The translations under genes and the position numbers were made by a program. Positions 1 through 7,787 of a DNA stretch of 27,237 nucleotides are shown piece after piece; position 1 is the first letter of the stretch; each line of letters begins with the position of its first letter. The DNA is taken from positions 1 to 27,237 of the forward strand of contig SKPV01000155.1 of assembly GCA_007119345.1 (NCBI GenBank), given 5' to 3'. The stretch is from Halovivax sp. Its GTDB lineage: Archaea; Halobacteriota; Halobacteria; Halobacteriales; Natrialbaceae. Under the pieces are notes generated by a model. The model was not told the DNA's origin. It worked only from the letters and a program-made list of their open reading frames with translations, and ran no database searches.

Positions 1-646
1 CGCCCGCGATCGCGGCGCTCGTTCCGCGTCCGATCGACGCCAGCACGCTACCCGACGCGCTCCCGACGCCGCGTCCGAGAACCGCCAGGGACCGTCCGAT
101 CGTCGTCCCGTGGCGCGCCGCGCCGACGGTCGCGACCATCGTCACCTGCGGAATCCGCGCGAGCCGCAAGCGGAACCGCGGCACGAATCCGTCGGGAAGG
201 TCGGCCGCTGTGACCCCGCGCGCCCGGGTCGGATCCGACGCCGTCCAGAAGAGACCTCCGGCGGCCAGCCCCAGGAGCGCGAGTAGCACCGCGAAGGCGA
301 AGGAAGCCGAGATCGAGTCGCCGGCGGCCCCGTCGTCGTCCGAGTCGTCGGTGCCGTCATCCGAACCATCGCCCGAGTCGTCGGCACCGTCGGCAGAGCC
401 GTCGCTCCCGTCGTCCGCACCGTCGCCTCCGTCGCCGCCGTCGTCAGAGCCGCCGCTCCCGTCGTCCGGACCGTCGTCTCCGTCGGCAGTTCCGTCGGCG
501 GCCGCACCGCTCCCGCCCCCGTCGCCGGCGCCGGGCTCGACCTCCGCGTCGACGCCGATCCCGGCTGCAGGGAAGAACGAGGCGGCGATCAGGACGCCGA
601 GGACGCAGCAGGCGATCACCGCCGCGGTGCGGAGATCGTATCCCAC
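1..646 (-). CDS. Membrane protein with acidic linker, N-terminal part (partial)
   Basis: The frame is open from a GTG at 646 to the window edge, so only about 215 N-terminal residues are visible. They show a hydrophobic helix at about residues 6-28, a linker of some 70 residues made almost only of Asp, Gly, Ser and Ala (about 35-110), a second hydrophobic helix (about 115-135), and then a basic amphipathic stretch rich in Arg and Gly. The GTG start is preferred because an A/T-rich TATA-like element lies 26 nt upstream, which fits leaderless transcription, and no in-frame ATG lies nearby. The gene is divergent from htpX. From memory, similar layouts occur in haloarchaeal DUF4129-type proteins, but the diagnostic C-terminus is outside the window, so the family is unproven. 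Confidence 0.7.
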   Translation of the reverse strand, partial: MGYDLRTAAVIACCVLGVLIAASFFPAAGIGVDAEVEPGAGDGGGSGAAADGTADGDDGPDDGSGGSDDGGDGGDGADDGSDGSADGADDSGDGSDDGTDDSDDDGAAGDSISASFAFAVLLALLGLAAGGLFWTASDPTRARGVTAADLPDGFVPRFRLRLARIPQVTMVATVGAARHGTTIGRSLAVLGRGVGSASGSVLASIGRGTSAAIAG

Positions 647-665
647 ACGGCCACATCCGATCGAG

Positions 666-678
666 TTGATATATGCCT
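666..678 (-). promoter_or_regulatory. TATA-like promoter of the membrane protein starting at 646
   Basis: An alternating A/T core (ATATAT) is centred about 26 nt upstream of the GTG start on the minus strand. This is the spacing expected for a leaderless haloarchaeal transcript. Confidence 0.5.
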
Positions 679-755
679 TTCTATCGGAACCGACGCGGGT
701 CGGAGGAAGTCGGAAACCGCAGCGACCGGCCGGACGCCGCGCCGCGGAGGGAAAT

Positions 756-762
756 CGTTATC
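756..762 (+). promoter_or_regulatory. TATA-like promoter of htpX
   Basis: CGTTATC is centred 27 nt upstream of the ATG at 787. It supports that start over an in-frame upstream ATG at 673. Confidence 0.45.
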
Positions 763-786
763 GTTCCCCGACAGAAACGGCCGCGT

Positions 787-1833
787 ATGGACGACCGTCT
801 GGCCGTTCGCATGGGTGCCACGTTGGCGCTCGTCCTCGCCATCGACCTGTGTCTCGCGCTGGTCGCGGCCGCGCTGCTGGAGCCCTGGCTCGGGCCCCTC
901 GTCGCCGCCGCCGGCGTCGAATCGCAGGTCGCGACGTACGTCGTCCTCGCCGGGATCGCGCTGATCGGGCTCCTGGTCGTCCAGCTCCGGTACACGCGCC
1001 GGGAGCTCCTCGCGGAGGCCGACGCGACCCTCGTCGACGAGACCGAGGCGCCCGACCTCCACGAGAACGTGACCCGCCTCGCCGCCATGGCGGACGCCCC
1101 CGCTCCCGCCGTGGCGATCGCGGACACCTCCGTTCCGAACAGCTTCGCGGTGGGCGGGATCGGCGGCGGGACGATCGTCGCCAGCCGCGGACTGCTGGAG
1201 ACGCTCGACGACGCGGAGCTGGACGCGGTGCTCGCCCACGAGCTCGCCCACCTCAAGAATCGCGACGCCGCGGTGATGACGGTCGCGTCGTTCCTGCCGG
1301 CCCTGGTCAGCGACGAGTACTCGCCGTTCGACGGCTTGCCGGGGTGGACGAAAACCGCGTGCTGGGGCGTGGTCGCCGTCGGCGGCTACGTCCTCGCGTC
1401 GACGTTCGTCGACGCGCCGCTGCTCAGCGTCGCCGCCGTCGTCCAGTTCGTCGTCGCCGTCGGCGTGACGCTCGTCGTCGGCGGCGTGGTCCTCGGCGTG
1501 CTCTCGGCCGCGGTCCTCCTCGCCGCGCGGAGCCTCTCCAGGCGGCGGGAGTTCGTCGCCGACCGCGCCGGCGCCCGGCTCGCCGGCGATCCCGCGGCGC
1601 TGGCGGGCGCCCTCGCGACGCTCGACGAGGTCGACGAGCGGCCGTCGACGGACAAGCGCGCCAGATACGGCGGCCTGTCCGGCATGTATCTGCTCCCCCA
1701 CGGATTCCGGCGCGCCGACGACGAACTCGCGGACGACGACGCGTTCACCGTCGAGACGCGCTCGCACCCGCCGACCGAAGAGCGGATCGCCCGGCTCAGG
1801 GAACTGGCCGCAACCCTCGAAACCGAGCGGTAG
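787..1833 (+). CDS. htpX: HtpX-like M48 family membrane zinc metalloprotease
   Basis: The product (348 aa) is an integral membrane metalloprotease of the HtpX/Ste24 family, which degrades damaged membrane proteins. Two hydrophobic helices lie at about 10-31 and 48-66. The zinc motif HELAH is at 151-155, and the third ligand is Glu255 in EFVAD. Two more hydrophobic stretches (about 193-213 and 218-247) lie between them, as in the family. The C-terminal SHPPTEERIARL is also typical of M48B proteins. An upstream in-frame ATG at 673 would add 38 basic, non-conserved-looking residues. The start at 787 was chosen because it begins just before the first helix and has a TATA-like box 27 nt upstream. 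The gene is divergent from the partial membrane-protein gene at the left edge, and the two may share a membrane-stress role (inference). Confidence 0.9.
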   Translation: MDDRLAVRMGATLALVLAIDLCLALVAAALLEPWLGPLVAAAGVESQVATYVVLAGIALIGLLVVQLRYTRRELLAEADATLVDETEAPDLHENVTRLAAMADAPAPAVAIADTSVPNSFAVGGIGGGTIVASRGLLETLDDAELDAVLAHELAHLKNRDAAVMTVASFLPALVSDEYSPFDGLPGWTKTACWGVVAVGGYVLASTFVDAPLLSVAAVVQFVVAVGVTLVVGGVVLGVLSAAVLLAARSLSRRREFVADRAGARLAGDPAALAGALATLDEVDERPSTDKRARYGGLSGMYLLPHGFRRADDELADDDAFTVETRSHPPTEERIARLRELAATLETER

Positions 1834-1868
1834 TCGGGAGGTCCGAAACCACCCCCGGACGAACCCCC

Positions 1869-2402
1869 TCACTCCAGCGTCGCGATTCGATCCGAGACGC
1901 GCGCCGGCGTGACGCCGTTGATCGTCGCGAACGCCGCGGCGAGGGTCAGGCCGTAGGCGAGGTGCGCGATCGCGAAGATGACCGCGGCGGCGAACTCCCC
2001 GGCGACGCCCGGGATGGGGAGGAACGGCACCGGCAGCGCCGCCACCCCGGCGCCCTGCATCGCCACCGGGAAGACGACGCCGCCCGCGATGATCCCGATG
2101 AGGGCCCCGAAGATGAGGCCGGCGACGAGGAAGTCCGTGAAGTCGATCACGCTCTCCCTGATCGACGGGCGAGAGACGACGCCCGCGAAGACGAGGGCGA
2201 AGGCCACGCTGATGGCCATGTGGACGACCCAGCCGATCCCGAGGGCCGGGTCCGGGCCCGGGACGAGCCCGCCGAGCACCTCGATCAGGTTCGCCCCGAA
2301 GTGCATGATCACACCCATGACGACCCCGGCGACGATGCCGCTGACCGCGCCGCCGCCCCAGATGCCGACGCCGTCGTACTGTGGCGTGTTATCACCCGTC
2401 AT
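1869..2402 (-). CDS. Small multi-pass membrane protein, unknown function
   Basis: The product (177 aa) has a short polar N-terminus and about four hydrophobic segments: roughly 15-40 (Gly-rich), 53-75, 84-110 and 140-165. I do not recognise a catalytic motif. The ATG at 2402 was chosen over a longer frame from 2603 because the extra residues are basic and non-hydrophobic, and because an A/T-rich element (GTTTTTG on the minus strand) lies about 28 nt upstream. It ends tail to tail with htpX and is divergent from the large subtilase gene. Small haloarchaeal membrane proteins like this are often auto-labelled histidine kinase or DUF proteins; I see no kinase feature. Confidence 0.75.
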   Translation of the reverse strand: MTGDNTPQYDGVGIWGGGAVSGIVAGVVMGVIMHFGANLIEVLGGLVPGPDPALGIGWVVHMAISVAFALVFAGVVSRPSIRESVIDFTDFLVAGLIFGALIGIIAGGVVFPVAMQGAGVAALPVPFLPIPGVAGEFAAAVIFAIAHLAYGLTLAAAFATINGVTPARVSDRIATLE

Positions 2403-2427
2403 GTTAGGAAGTACGGGCTCGACGGGC

Positions 2428-2432
2428 AAAAA
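2428..2432 (-). promoter_or_regulatory. TATA-like promoter of the small membrane protein
   Basis: A run of five T on the minus strand is centred 28 nt upstream of the ATG at 2402. It is weak but correctly placed. Confidence 0.3.
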
Positions 2433-2586
2433 CCGTGGCCCACTCGCTCGCCGGATGCACGACGACACCGACCACCGGTCCGCGTTTGAGAGCGCGGGCG
2501 ATCCGGTCGCCGAGCCGATCCGCAACCCGACTTCCCGATCGGCCCAACCCGGAGAAAACTGACCTTTCGGCGCTTCTCTCGGACCT

Positions 2587-2616
2587 TTGGACGGGTTTGT
2601 CACAACCCCTTCTTAC
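2587..2616 (+). promoter_or_regulatory. Promoter region of the large subtilase: shared element, near-palindrome, TATA
   Basis: The 13-mer TTGGACGGGTTTG (2587-2599) recurs exactly upstream of the M14 protease gene at 7706-7718. It overlaps the near-palindrome GGGTTTGTCACAACCCC (2593-2609), in which seven of eight base pairs match around a central C. A TATA-like TTCTTACG (about 2609-2616) follows, about 29 nt before the ATG at 2643. The position just upstream of the TATA/BRE suits an activator or repressor site. This is inference from position and symmetry. Confidence 0.5.
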
Positions 2617-2642
2617 GGGAGCGATGAACGTCACCTCGTGCT

Positions 2643-5354
2643 ATGAGTTCACAGGACAGCACGGATGCGGAAGGCGAGGGATCGGTGTCCAGGCGATCGC
2701 TCATGAAGACCGGCGCGCTCGCCGGGGCGGGGCTGCTCGTCGGCGGGGCCGCGGGCTCGAGCGGCGCCGCCGCGACCGATGCGGGGGAGATCGATCCCTC
2801 GTTCCTGAACGTCCGCGTACGGGAAGCGATGCACGGCTGGGAGCGCGGCTACCGCGGTCGACCGGACCGCACGCTCGCGCTCACCGACACCGGGACCGAC
2901 GCGCGCCACCCGGACGTCGGCCCGTGGAGCGGCGCCACGGCGACCACCGAGGACGACGAGTTCGCGGTGGACGGCAATCCGTTCGCGAACACCGGCGGCG
3001 CGATCACGCCGAGTACGACGAAGCTCGTCGGCTGGTACAACGACAGCCACCGCTTCGGCGGATTCGAGAAGCCCCGCGACGAGAACGGCCACGGCACCCA
3101 CGTCGCCTCGATCATGGCCGGGACGGGGCGCGCGAGCGCCATCGACCCCGACCGCTACGAGGAAGACGAACCGCGCGCGACGCTGCTTCTCGGGGACGCG
3201 CTCACCTACGAGGTCGAGGCCGAAGCCGGCACCGGCGTCTTCGTCAGCGCCTACGGGGAGCTGATCGAGCTCGTCATCGAGGGGCCGGACGGGGAGGAGC
3301 TCGCCACGTCCACCGACGTCGTGGGGACGAGCCTCGAGGAGAACGTCGTCGCCCAGACGGCGACCGTCCACGACGAGGGCGAGGCGACGTACACGATCCA
3401 CGTGCGCGCCCAGGAGGGTGAGCTCGTCTCGACCGGCACCGTCGAGCGCGTGGCCCTCGGCGCCTTCCTCCACCCGACGGACACGGTGGGCGATCGGACC
3501 GGCGACGGCGACCCGTCGCTGCACGCGGGGATCGCGCCGAACGCCAGCATCCTCTCGCTCACCGACCTCGGCGCCGCGACCGAGGACTACGGCGACTACG
3601 CCGAGGAGTTCACGGACACCTTCAACGTTCGCGCCGTGAACATGTCCTGGGGGTACGTCGGCGGGCTCCCGATATTCGGCGAGGACATCCCGGACGCCGT
3701 CGCCGACATCACCGGCGCGGGGACGCTGGTCGTCGCCTCCGCCGGCAACGACGGTTCCCCCGCGTCCGGGAACGCACCGCCGGCGGCCACGGCGGAGTCG
3801 ATCTCGGTCGTCGCGACCGGCGCGCGAGACGGTATCTCCGCGTACTCCAGCGGCGGCATCGGCGGCATCGACGAGCACGACGAGCCGTTCATGAAGCCGG
3901 ACGTGACCGCGCCGGGCGGGACCATCAACGTCCTCGAGCTGGCCGCCGAGAACGGCGAGCCCGAAGAGGAGGTCACCGAGACCGAACCCGACGACGCGGC
4001 GGCCGACGCCGAGCTCGAACCCGTCGAGGAGTACGAGGACCTCGACGAGGACGACCTCGAGCCGAAGACCGAGTTCGACGACGCGATCACCGGCGACGCC
4101 GACTACGAGTACGAGCTCGCCGACGACGTGCTCGAGGAGCTGTCGGACGTGACCCTCGACACCTCGCTCGACAGCCCGCTGCAGGGCGCCAGACGCGAGG
4201 GCGACGGCCGCGACGGCGTCCGCGACTACCGCGGCGCCGCCGGGACGTCGATGGCCGGCCCGTCGGTCGCGGGCATCGCCGGACTGGTCGGCGACGCGAT
4301 GGAGGAGGACGCCCCCGGCGCCATCGCCATCCCCGAGCCCGCCGAGGCCGACCGCGAGGACGTGCTCCGCCTCAAGACGGCGATCCTCTCCACGGCGACC
4401 GAGACCGCCCTGACGGCCGCGCCGTACCACCGCGCCAAGGCGCCGGTCTATCGTCACGGCGGTCGCGACCCGTACGAAGGGTACGGCCGCGCGAACCTCG
4501 GCCCGGCCATCGACGCCGTCACCCGCGAGCTCACCGACGAGTCGATCGCCGGCGAGGTCGGCCTGGCCGTGCCCGACGACGAGCGGGCGATCGCCGGCCA
4601 CGTCCGCGTCGGCGCGCCCGGCGAGGTCGAGGCCGCCGTCGAGTTCAGCCACTACAGCGGCGCCAACTCGGGCGCCACCAGGGGCGACCCGCACGTCGAC
4701 CTCTTCATCTACGACGCCCAGAACCCCGACGAGCAGACGGGCGACCCGACGATCGTCGACGGAGACGCCGGCCTCGAGGGCGAGGCCTCGGTCTCGACCA
4801 GCGTCTCGGTCGACGACCTCGAGGCCAACGGCGGCGAGCGCGTCTTCTACGTCGTCGCGAAGCTCGTCAACGTCCCCGGGCTCGTCAACGGATTCGACTG
4901 CCGCGCCCACCTGGACCTCGAAACCTCGTTCGAGGAGGGACTGGTCGTCGAAGGCGAGGCCGAGAAGGACGCCTCGGTGTTCACCGGCGGCCAGACCAAC
5001 CGCACCGAGCTCGACGTCGCGGTGCGCCACCCCGAGGGCGAGGAAGTCATCGTCCGCGACACGGTCCCGCAGGGCTGGGAGGTCGACGAGGACCACGGCG
5101 ACGTCGAGGCCACCACGCCAGCCTTCGGCGGCGGCACCCACGTCTACTTCGGCCTCGACGATCCGCGGGACGCTTACGAGGACCTGACTCACTTCGCGCA
5201 GGCGCCCGACGACGTCGAGGACTCCGACCGCTACAGCTTCGGCCCCGTCGCGGTCTCGACCGACACCGACGACGACGGCACGCTCACCGACCGCGAGTGG
5301 ACGACGGTCTCCGGCACCGAGCGGAACGTGACCGTCGTCGCCGAGGAGACCTGA
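2643..5354 (+). CDS. Tat-exported S8 (subtilisin-like) serine protease, large, with C-terminal module
   Basis: The product (903 aa) is an extracellular endopeptidase of the subtilase family. The twin-arginine signal SRRSLMK is near residue 16, followed by a hydrophobic Ala/Gly core and no lipobox Cys. The catalytic triad is intact: Asp82 (LTDTGTD), His150 (GHGTHVA) and Ser536 (GTSMAGPSVAG), with oxyanion Asn369 (SAGNDGS). Two insertions are unusual. One is about 105 residues (about 174-278) between His and Asn and looks like a beta-sandwich. The other is about 95 very acidic residues (about 430-525) just before the Ser motif. A beta-rich domain (about 650-765) follows, then a module of about 128 residues (776-903) nearly repeated at the end of the M14 protease at 7788. 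There is no C-terminal membrane anchor or PGF-type sorting signal, so free secretion is likely. The first of four island proteases; the small S8 gene follows after 106 nt. Confidence 0.93.
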   Translation: MSSQDSTDAEGEGSVSRRSLMKTGALAGAGLLVGGAAGSSGAAATDAGEIDPSFLNVRVREAMHGWERGYRGRPDRTLALTDTGTDARHPDVGPWSGATATTEDDEFAVDGNPFANTGGAITPSTTKLVGWYNDSHRFGGFEKPRDENGHGTHVASIMAGTGRASAIDPDRYEEDEPRATLLLGDALTYEVEAEAGTGVFVSAYGELIELVIEGPDGEELATSTDVVGTSLEENVVAQTATVHDEGEATYTIHVRAQEGELVSTGTVERVALGAFLHPTDTVGDRTGDGDPSLHAGIAPNASILSLTDLGAATEDYGDYAEEFTDTFNVRAVNMSWGYVGGLPIFGEDIPDAVADITGAGTLVVASAGNDGSPASGNAPPAATAESISVVATGARDGISAYSSGGIGGIDEHDEPFMKPDVTAPGGTINVLELAAENGEPEEEVTETEPDDAAADAELEPVEEYEDLDEDDLEPKTEFDDAITGDADYEYELADDVLEELSDVTLDTSLDSPLQGARREGDGRDGVRDYRGAAGTSMAGPSVAGIAGLVGDAMEEDAPGAIAIPEPAEADREDVLRLKTAILSTATETALTAAPYHRAKAPVYRHGGRDPYEGYGRANLGPAIDAVTRELTDESIAGEVGLAVPDDERAIAGHVRVGAPGEVEAAVEFSHYSGANSGATRGDPHVDLFIYDAQNPDEQTGDPTIVDGDAGLEGEASVSTSVSVDDLEANGGERVFYVVAKLVNVPGLVNGFDCRAHLDLETSFEEGLVVEGEAEKDASVFTGGQTNRTELDVAVRHPEGEEVIVRDTVPQGWEVDEDHGDVEATTPAFGGGTHVYFGLDDPRDAYEDLTHFAQAPDDVEDSDRYSFGPVAVSTDTDDDGTLTDREWTTVSGTERNVTVVAEET
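4968..5351 (+). repeat. C-terminal protease module, copy 1
   Basis: This coding segment (residues about 776-903 of the large subtilase) matches 10674-11060 in the M14 gene. Shared landmarks are GGQTNRTELDVAV, VRDTVP, ATTPAFGGGTHVYFGLDDPR, HFAQAPDD and LTDREWT. Within it, 5121-5181 is identical base for base to 10830-10890 (61 nt), and a further 24-nt exact match covers the HFAQAPDD codons. The sequence pattern is beta-rich. I cannot assign a ligand. Confidence 0.9.
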
Positions 5355-5361
5355 TCGGCCC

Positions 5362-5377
5362 CGTAGTCGGCGCTACG
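5362..5377 (+). promoter_or_regulatory. Inverted repeat (5-bp stem) between the two S8 genes
   Basis: CGTAG and CTACG are separated by six bases, eight nt after the stop codon of the large subtilase. It could be an RNA hairpin acting as a weak terminator or processing site. Confidence 0.3.
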
Positions 5378-5395
5378 TGAATCGTTCCGCCCCAC

Positions 5396-5411
5396 CGGGA
5401 GATGTCTCCCG
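5396..5411 (+). promoter_or_regulatory. Inverted repeat (7-bp perfect stem) upstream of the small S8 gene
   Basis: CGGGAGATGTCTCCCG is a perfect 7-bp inverted repeat around a 2-nt centre, ending 49 nt before the ATG at 5461. No TATA-like element is visible in this 106-nt gap, so the downstream gene is probably read from the promoter of the large subtilase and the repeat would be in RNA. A DNA operator is the alternative; the 2-nt centre is too tight for a simple hairpin loop, so the RNA stem would open to about five base pairs. Confidence 0.4.
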
Positions 5412-5460
5412 CCTCGACGGGGCGCGAACCGGGCACCTCACTTCAACAGAGACCAGACCG

Positions 5461-6909
5461 ATGACACGCGAAACGTCACCACCCACGAACGGATCGAACA
5501 GACGACGGTTCCTCCGCCTCGTCGGCGCCGCGAGCGTCGGCGCGCTCGGCGCGACCGGGACCGTCGCGGCCGACCTCGAGCTCGATACGGACGAGCTCCA
5601 GGAGGCGCTCGTCACCTTCGACTCGACCGACGACGTCGACCGGTTGGGCGAACTCGACCTCGCGGAGGGGTTCCACGCCTTCGAGGAGGTTCCGGTCGGC
5701 TACTCCAAGCTCACCGGCGACCAGATCGCGACCGTCGCGGACTGGGACGACGTCCGCCGCGTCGCTCCCAACGAGGAACTCGACTGGGAGCACGACGACG
5801 CGCGCCCGGACACCCGCGCCAGCGAAGTACAAGACGGCGAGGGGATCGAGACCCCGCACACCGGCGAGAACGTCCACGTCGCCGTGATCGACACGGGCGT
5901 CGACGGCGCCCACCCCGACCTGGAGGACAACCTCGAAGCGAACTGGCAGTGGGTCGGCGACCCGCTGGCCATCGAGGACGATCTGTGGACCGATGCCGGA
6001 CTCGTCAACACTGACGACGTCGGTCACGGCACCCACTGTACGGGCAGCGTCGGCGCGGACGGCTCCGCCAGCGACGGCGAGTACCGCGGAATGGCCCCCG
6101 ACGTCACGCTGACGTCGTACTCGGCGAACGCCTCGCTGACCGTCCTCAAGGCCGTCTCCGCCTACGACCACCTGCTCGCGAACCAGCGTTCCGGCGACCA
6201 CGAGATCCACGTCGCCTCGAACTCCTACGGCGCGGGTCCCGGCGACTACGATCCCTACGACCCGCTCAACGTCGCGATGTGGCTGTGCTACGAGGAGGGC
6301 GTGCTCATCACGTTCTCCGCGGGCAACGACGGCCCCGGCGACGACACCCTGGGCCAGCGCAAGCAGGCGCCGTACGCGATGAGCGTCGCCGCGACCCACG
6401 CCGACCAGTCCGTCACCGACTTCTCCTCGCGCGGCGCCGACGACGGTAACCACGATCGCGAGACGGCCCTGGAGAACCTCACAGACCTGTATCGGGGCGT
6501 CCCCGAGGACGAACTGGGGACGTTCGAGGTCAACCGGCCGACCGTCGCCGCGAAGGGCGCCGACGTGATGAGCACCCTCAACCCCGCCCAGCCCCTCTGG
6601 GCGCTGGGTGACGACGACGAGCTCTACTACGGGCTGCTCTCCGGGACGAGCATGGCGAACCCGGTCGCAGCGGGCTGCGCCGCGCTCGTGATCGACGCCT
6701 ACGTCGCGAACCACGGCGAGGCGCCGGACCCGATCGACGTGATCAACACCCTCGAAGCGACCGCCGACCCCGACGCGGCCGCGGACGTCGAGGATCCCGC
6801 CGGCACCGCCGAGTACGCGACGTCGAACGCCGGCGCCGGCTACGTCGACGCGCTCGCGGCCGTGAAACGGGCCGAGGACGGGGATCTGGCGAGCTTCGAC
6901 GAGCTCTAG
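5461..6909 (+). CDS. Tat-exported S8 (subtilisin-like) serine protease, small, copy 1
   Basis: The product (482 aa) is a halolysin-like secreted endopeptidase. It begins with a Tat signal (NRRRFLRLVG, about 13-22). A propeptide-like segment follows (about 36-130; an inhibitor-type fold is likely from family knowledge), then the catalytic domain with Asp144 (AVIDTGVDG), His189 (GHGTHC), oxyanion Asn289 (SAGNDGP) and Ser397 (GTSMANP). Cys residues sit right after the HGTH motif and in AGCAALV after the catalytic Ser, and could form disulphides outside the cell. The start at 5461 was chosen over an in-frame ATG at 5377 because it places the Tat motif near the N-terminus. It is a clear full-length paralogue of the gene at 11307. 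No TATA box precedes it, so cotranscription with the large subtilase is likely. Confidence 0.93.
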   Translation: MTRETSPPTNGSNRRRFLRLVGAASVGALGATGTVAADLELDTDELQEALVTFDSTDDVDRLGELDLAEGFHAFEEVPVGYSKLTGDQIATVADWDDVRRVAPNEELDWEHDDARPDTRASEVQDGEGIETPHTGENVHVAVIDTGVDGAHPDLEDNLEANWQWVGDPLAIEDDLWTDAGLVNTDDVGHGTHCTGSVGADGSASDGEYRGMAPDVTLTSYSANASLTVLKAVSAYDHLLANQRSGDHEIHVASNSYGAGPGDYDPYDPLNVAMWLCYEEGVLITFSAGNDGPGDDTLGQRKQAPYAMSVAATHADQSVTDFSSRGADDGNHDRETALENLTDLYRGVPEDELGTFEVNRPTVAAKGADVMSTLNPAQPLWALGDDDELYYGLLSGTSMANPVAAGCAALVIDAYVANHGEAPDPIDVINTLEATADPDAAADVEDPAGTAEYATSNAGAGYVDALAAVKRAEDGDLASFDEL

Positions 6910-6994
6910 CGCGCCAGGCGTCGGAGGAGCCGGGACGTGGCGACGACGAGACATTCGAAAAGCAACAAATTTCCCAAAATGTTTCGGGTAATTC

Positions 6995-7022
6995 GCTAAT
7001 TCTCGGGGTCGTGACGATCACG
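6995..7022 (+). promoter_or_regulatory. Promoter with operator-like inverted repeat for the winged-helix regulator
   Basis: The TATA-like GCTAATTCT (6995-7003) lies in an A/T-rich stretch about 31 nt before the ATG at 7030. A perfect 5-bp inverted repeat, CGTGA-CGA-TCACG (7010-7022), lies between the TATA box and the expected start of transcription. This is the classic place for a repressor site, so autorepression by the downstream protein is a reasonable inference. Confidence 0.45.
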
Positions 7023-7029
7023 GTCGGCA

Positions 7030-7668
7030 ATGGTTCCGCCCGACGAATCAGTTCCCCGCGATCGGAACGACGACTGTCGCCCCCTCCACTCCCGCAGCAG
7101 CCCGCGATCGGAACACGCCGCCTTCGACGGAGGGGGCGGCGGCCCACGGTCGTCCGACGGTGAGGGAGCGGCGGAGGCCCTCGAGAACGACCACCGACGG
7201 GCGATCTACCGGGTGGTCGAGTCCAACCCGGGGCTCTGTCTCAGCGCCGTCGGCGAGTCGTGCGACGTCTCCCTCTCGACGGTCCGCCACCACGTGCGCG
7301 TCCTCGAGGTCGAAGCGCTGGTCCGGTCGGTCTCGCTCTACGGCAAGCGCCGCTACTTCCCAAGCGGTCTCGGCAACCTGGAGCTCAGGGCGTCCCTCTC
7401 CGAGCCCGCGAAGCGGCGGGTGCTCGAGGCGCTCGCGCGGGTCGGCCCGGCCCGGACCGGCCGGCTCGCGGACGAACTGGAGCTCGACGCGAGCACGGTC
7501 TCCCATCACCTGACGACCCTCGAGGCGGCCGGATTGGTCGAGCGTGAACGCGAGGGACGGGCGGTCCTCACGCGACTCTCCACCGACGTCGCGGCCGCGC
7601 TCACCGGTCCCGACGCCGAACGCGCCGAAGTCGAGGCCGAGATCGCCGGCGTCGAGGACGAATCCTGA
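7030..7668 (+). CDS. Tandem winged-helix DNA-binding regulator (ArsR/MarR-like)
   Basis: The product (212 aa) is a probable transcription regulator with two winged-helix domains. The first spans about 50-112, with recognition helix SLSTVRHHVRVL and a wing ending KRRYFPSG. The second spans about 125-187, with recognition helix DASTVSHHLTTLEAAGLV and wing REREGRAVLTRL. The first 48 residues are Gly/Ser/Asp/Arg-rich and look disordered. The C-terminal 25 residues are acidic. Haloarchaea encode many such double-winged-helix proteins; I see no metal-binding Cys cluster or ligand domain. It is the only regulator in the island, sits exactly between the two protease pairs, and has an inverted repeat in its own promoter. 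Control of the flanking protease genes, which share an upstream element, is inference. Confidence 0.88.
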   Translation: MVPPDESVPRDRNDDCRPLHSRSSPRSEHAAFDGGGGGPRSSDGEGAAEALENDHRRAIYRVVESNPGLCLSAVGESCDVSLSTVRHHVRVLEVEALVRSVSLYGKRRYFPSGLGNLELRASLSEPAKRRVLEALARVGPARTGRLADELELDASTVSHHLTTLEAAGLVEREREGRAVLTRLSTDVAAALTGPDAERAEVEAEIAGVEDES

Positions 7669-7705
7669 AACGGCTCCGACCGCCCGACGGACGACGCGCC
7701 GACGA

Positions 7706-7742
7706 TTGGACGGGTTTGACAGAATTCCCATTGTGGTGATAG
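7706..7742 (+). promoter_or_regulatory. Upstream element of the M14 protease gene shared with the large subtilase
   Basis: TTGGACGGGTTTG (7706-7718) is identical to 2587-2599. The palindrome seen there is only partly kept here (GGG and CCC at 7712-7714 and 7727-7729). TATA-like candidates are TGATAG (about 7737-7742) or GATACGT (about 7754-7760); the second is nearer the usual spacing to the ATG at 7788. Confidence 0.45.
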
Positions 7743-7787
7743 TCGTCGGTTCCGATACGTCGTGCGAACGACCCGCACGACCACACC

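Noticed and set aside
210..2489. Very long plus-strand frame across the left part of the window.
   Set aside because: Its product is dominated by Ser/Pro and then Arg. It overlaps three better-supported genes and is an out-of-frame reading of high-G+C DNA.
2649..5192. Long minus-strand frame opposite the large subtilase.
   Set aside because: It is antisense to a gene with a full set of catalytic motifs. The composition (Val/Arg/Asp-rich without domains) is typical of high-G+C antisense frames; similar ones lie opposite the M14 and small S8 genes.
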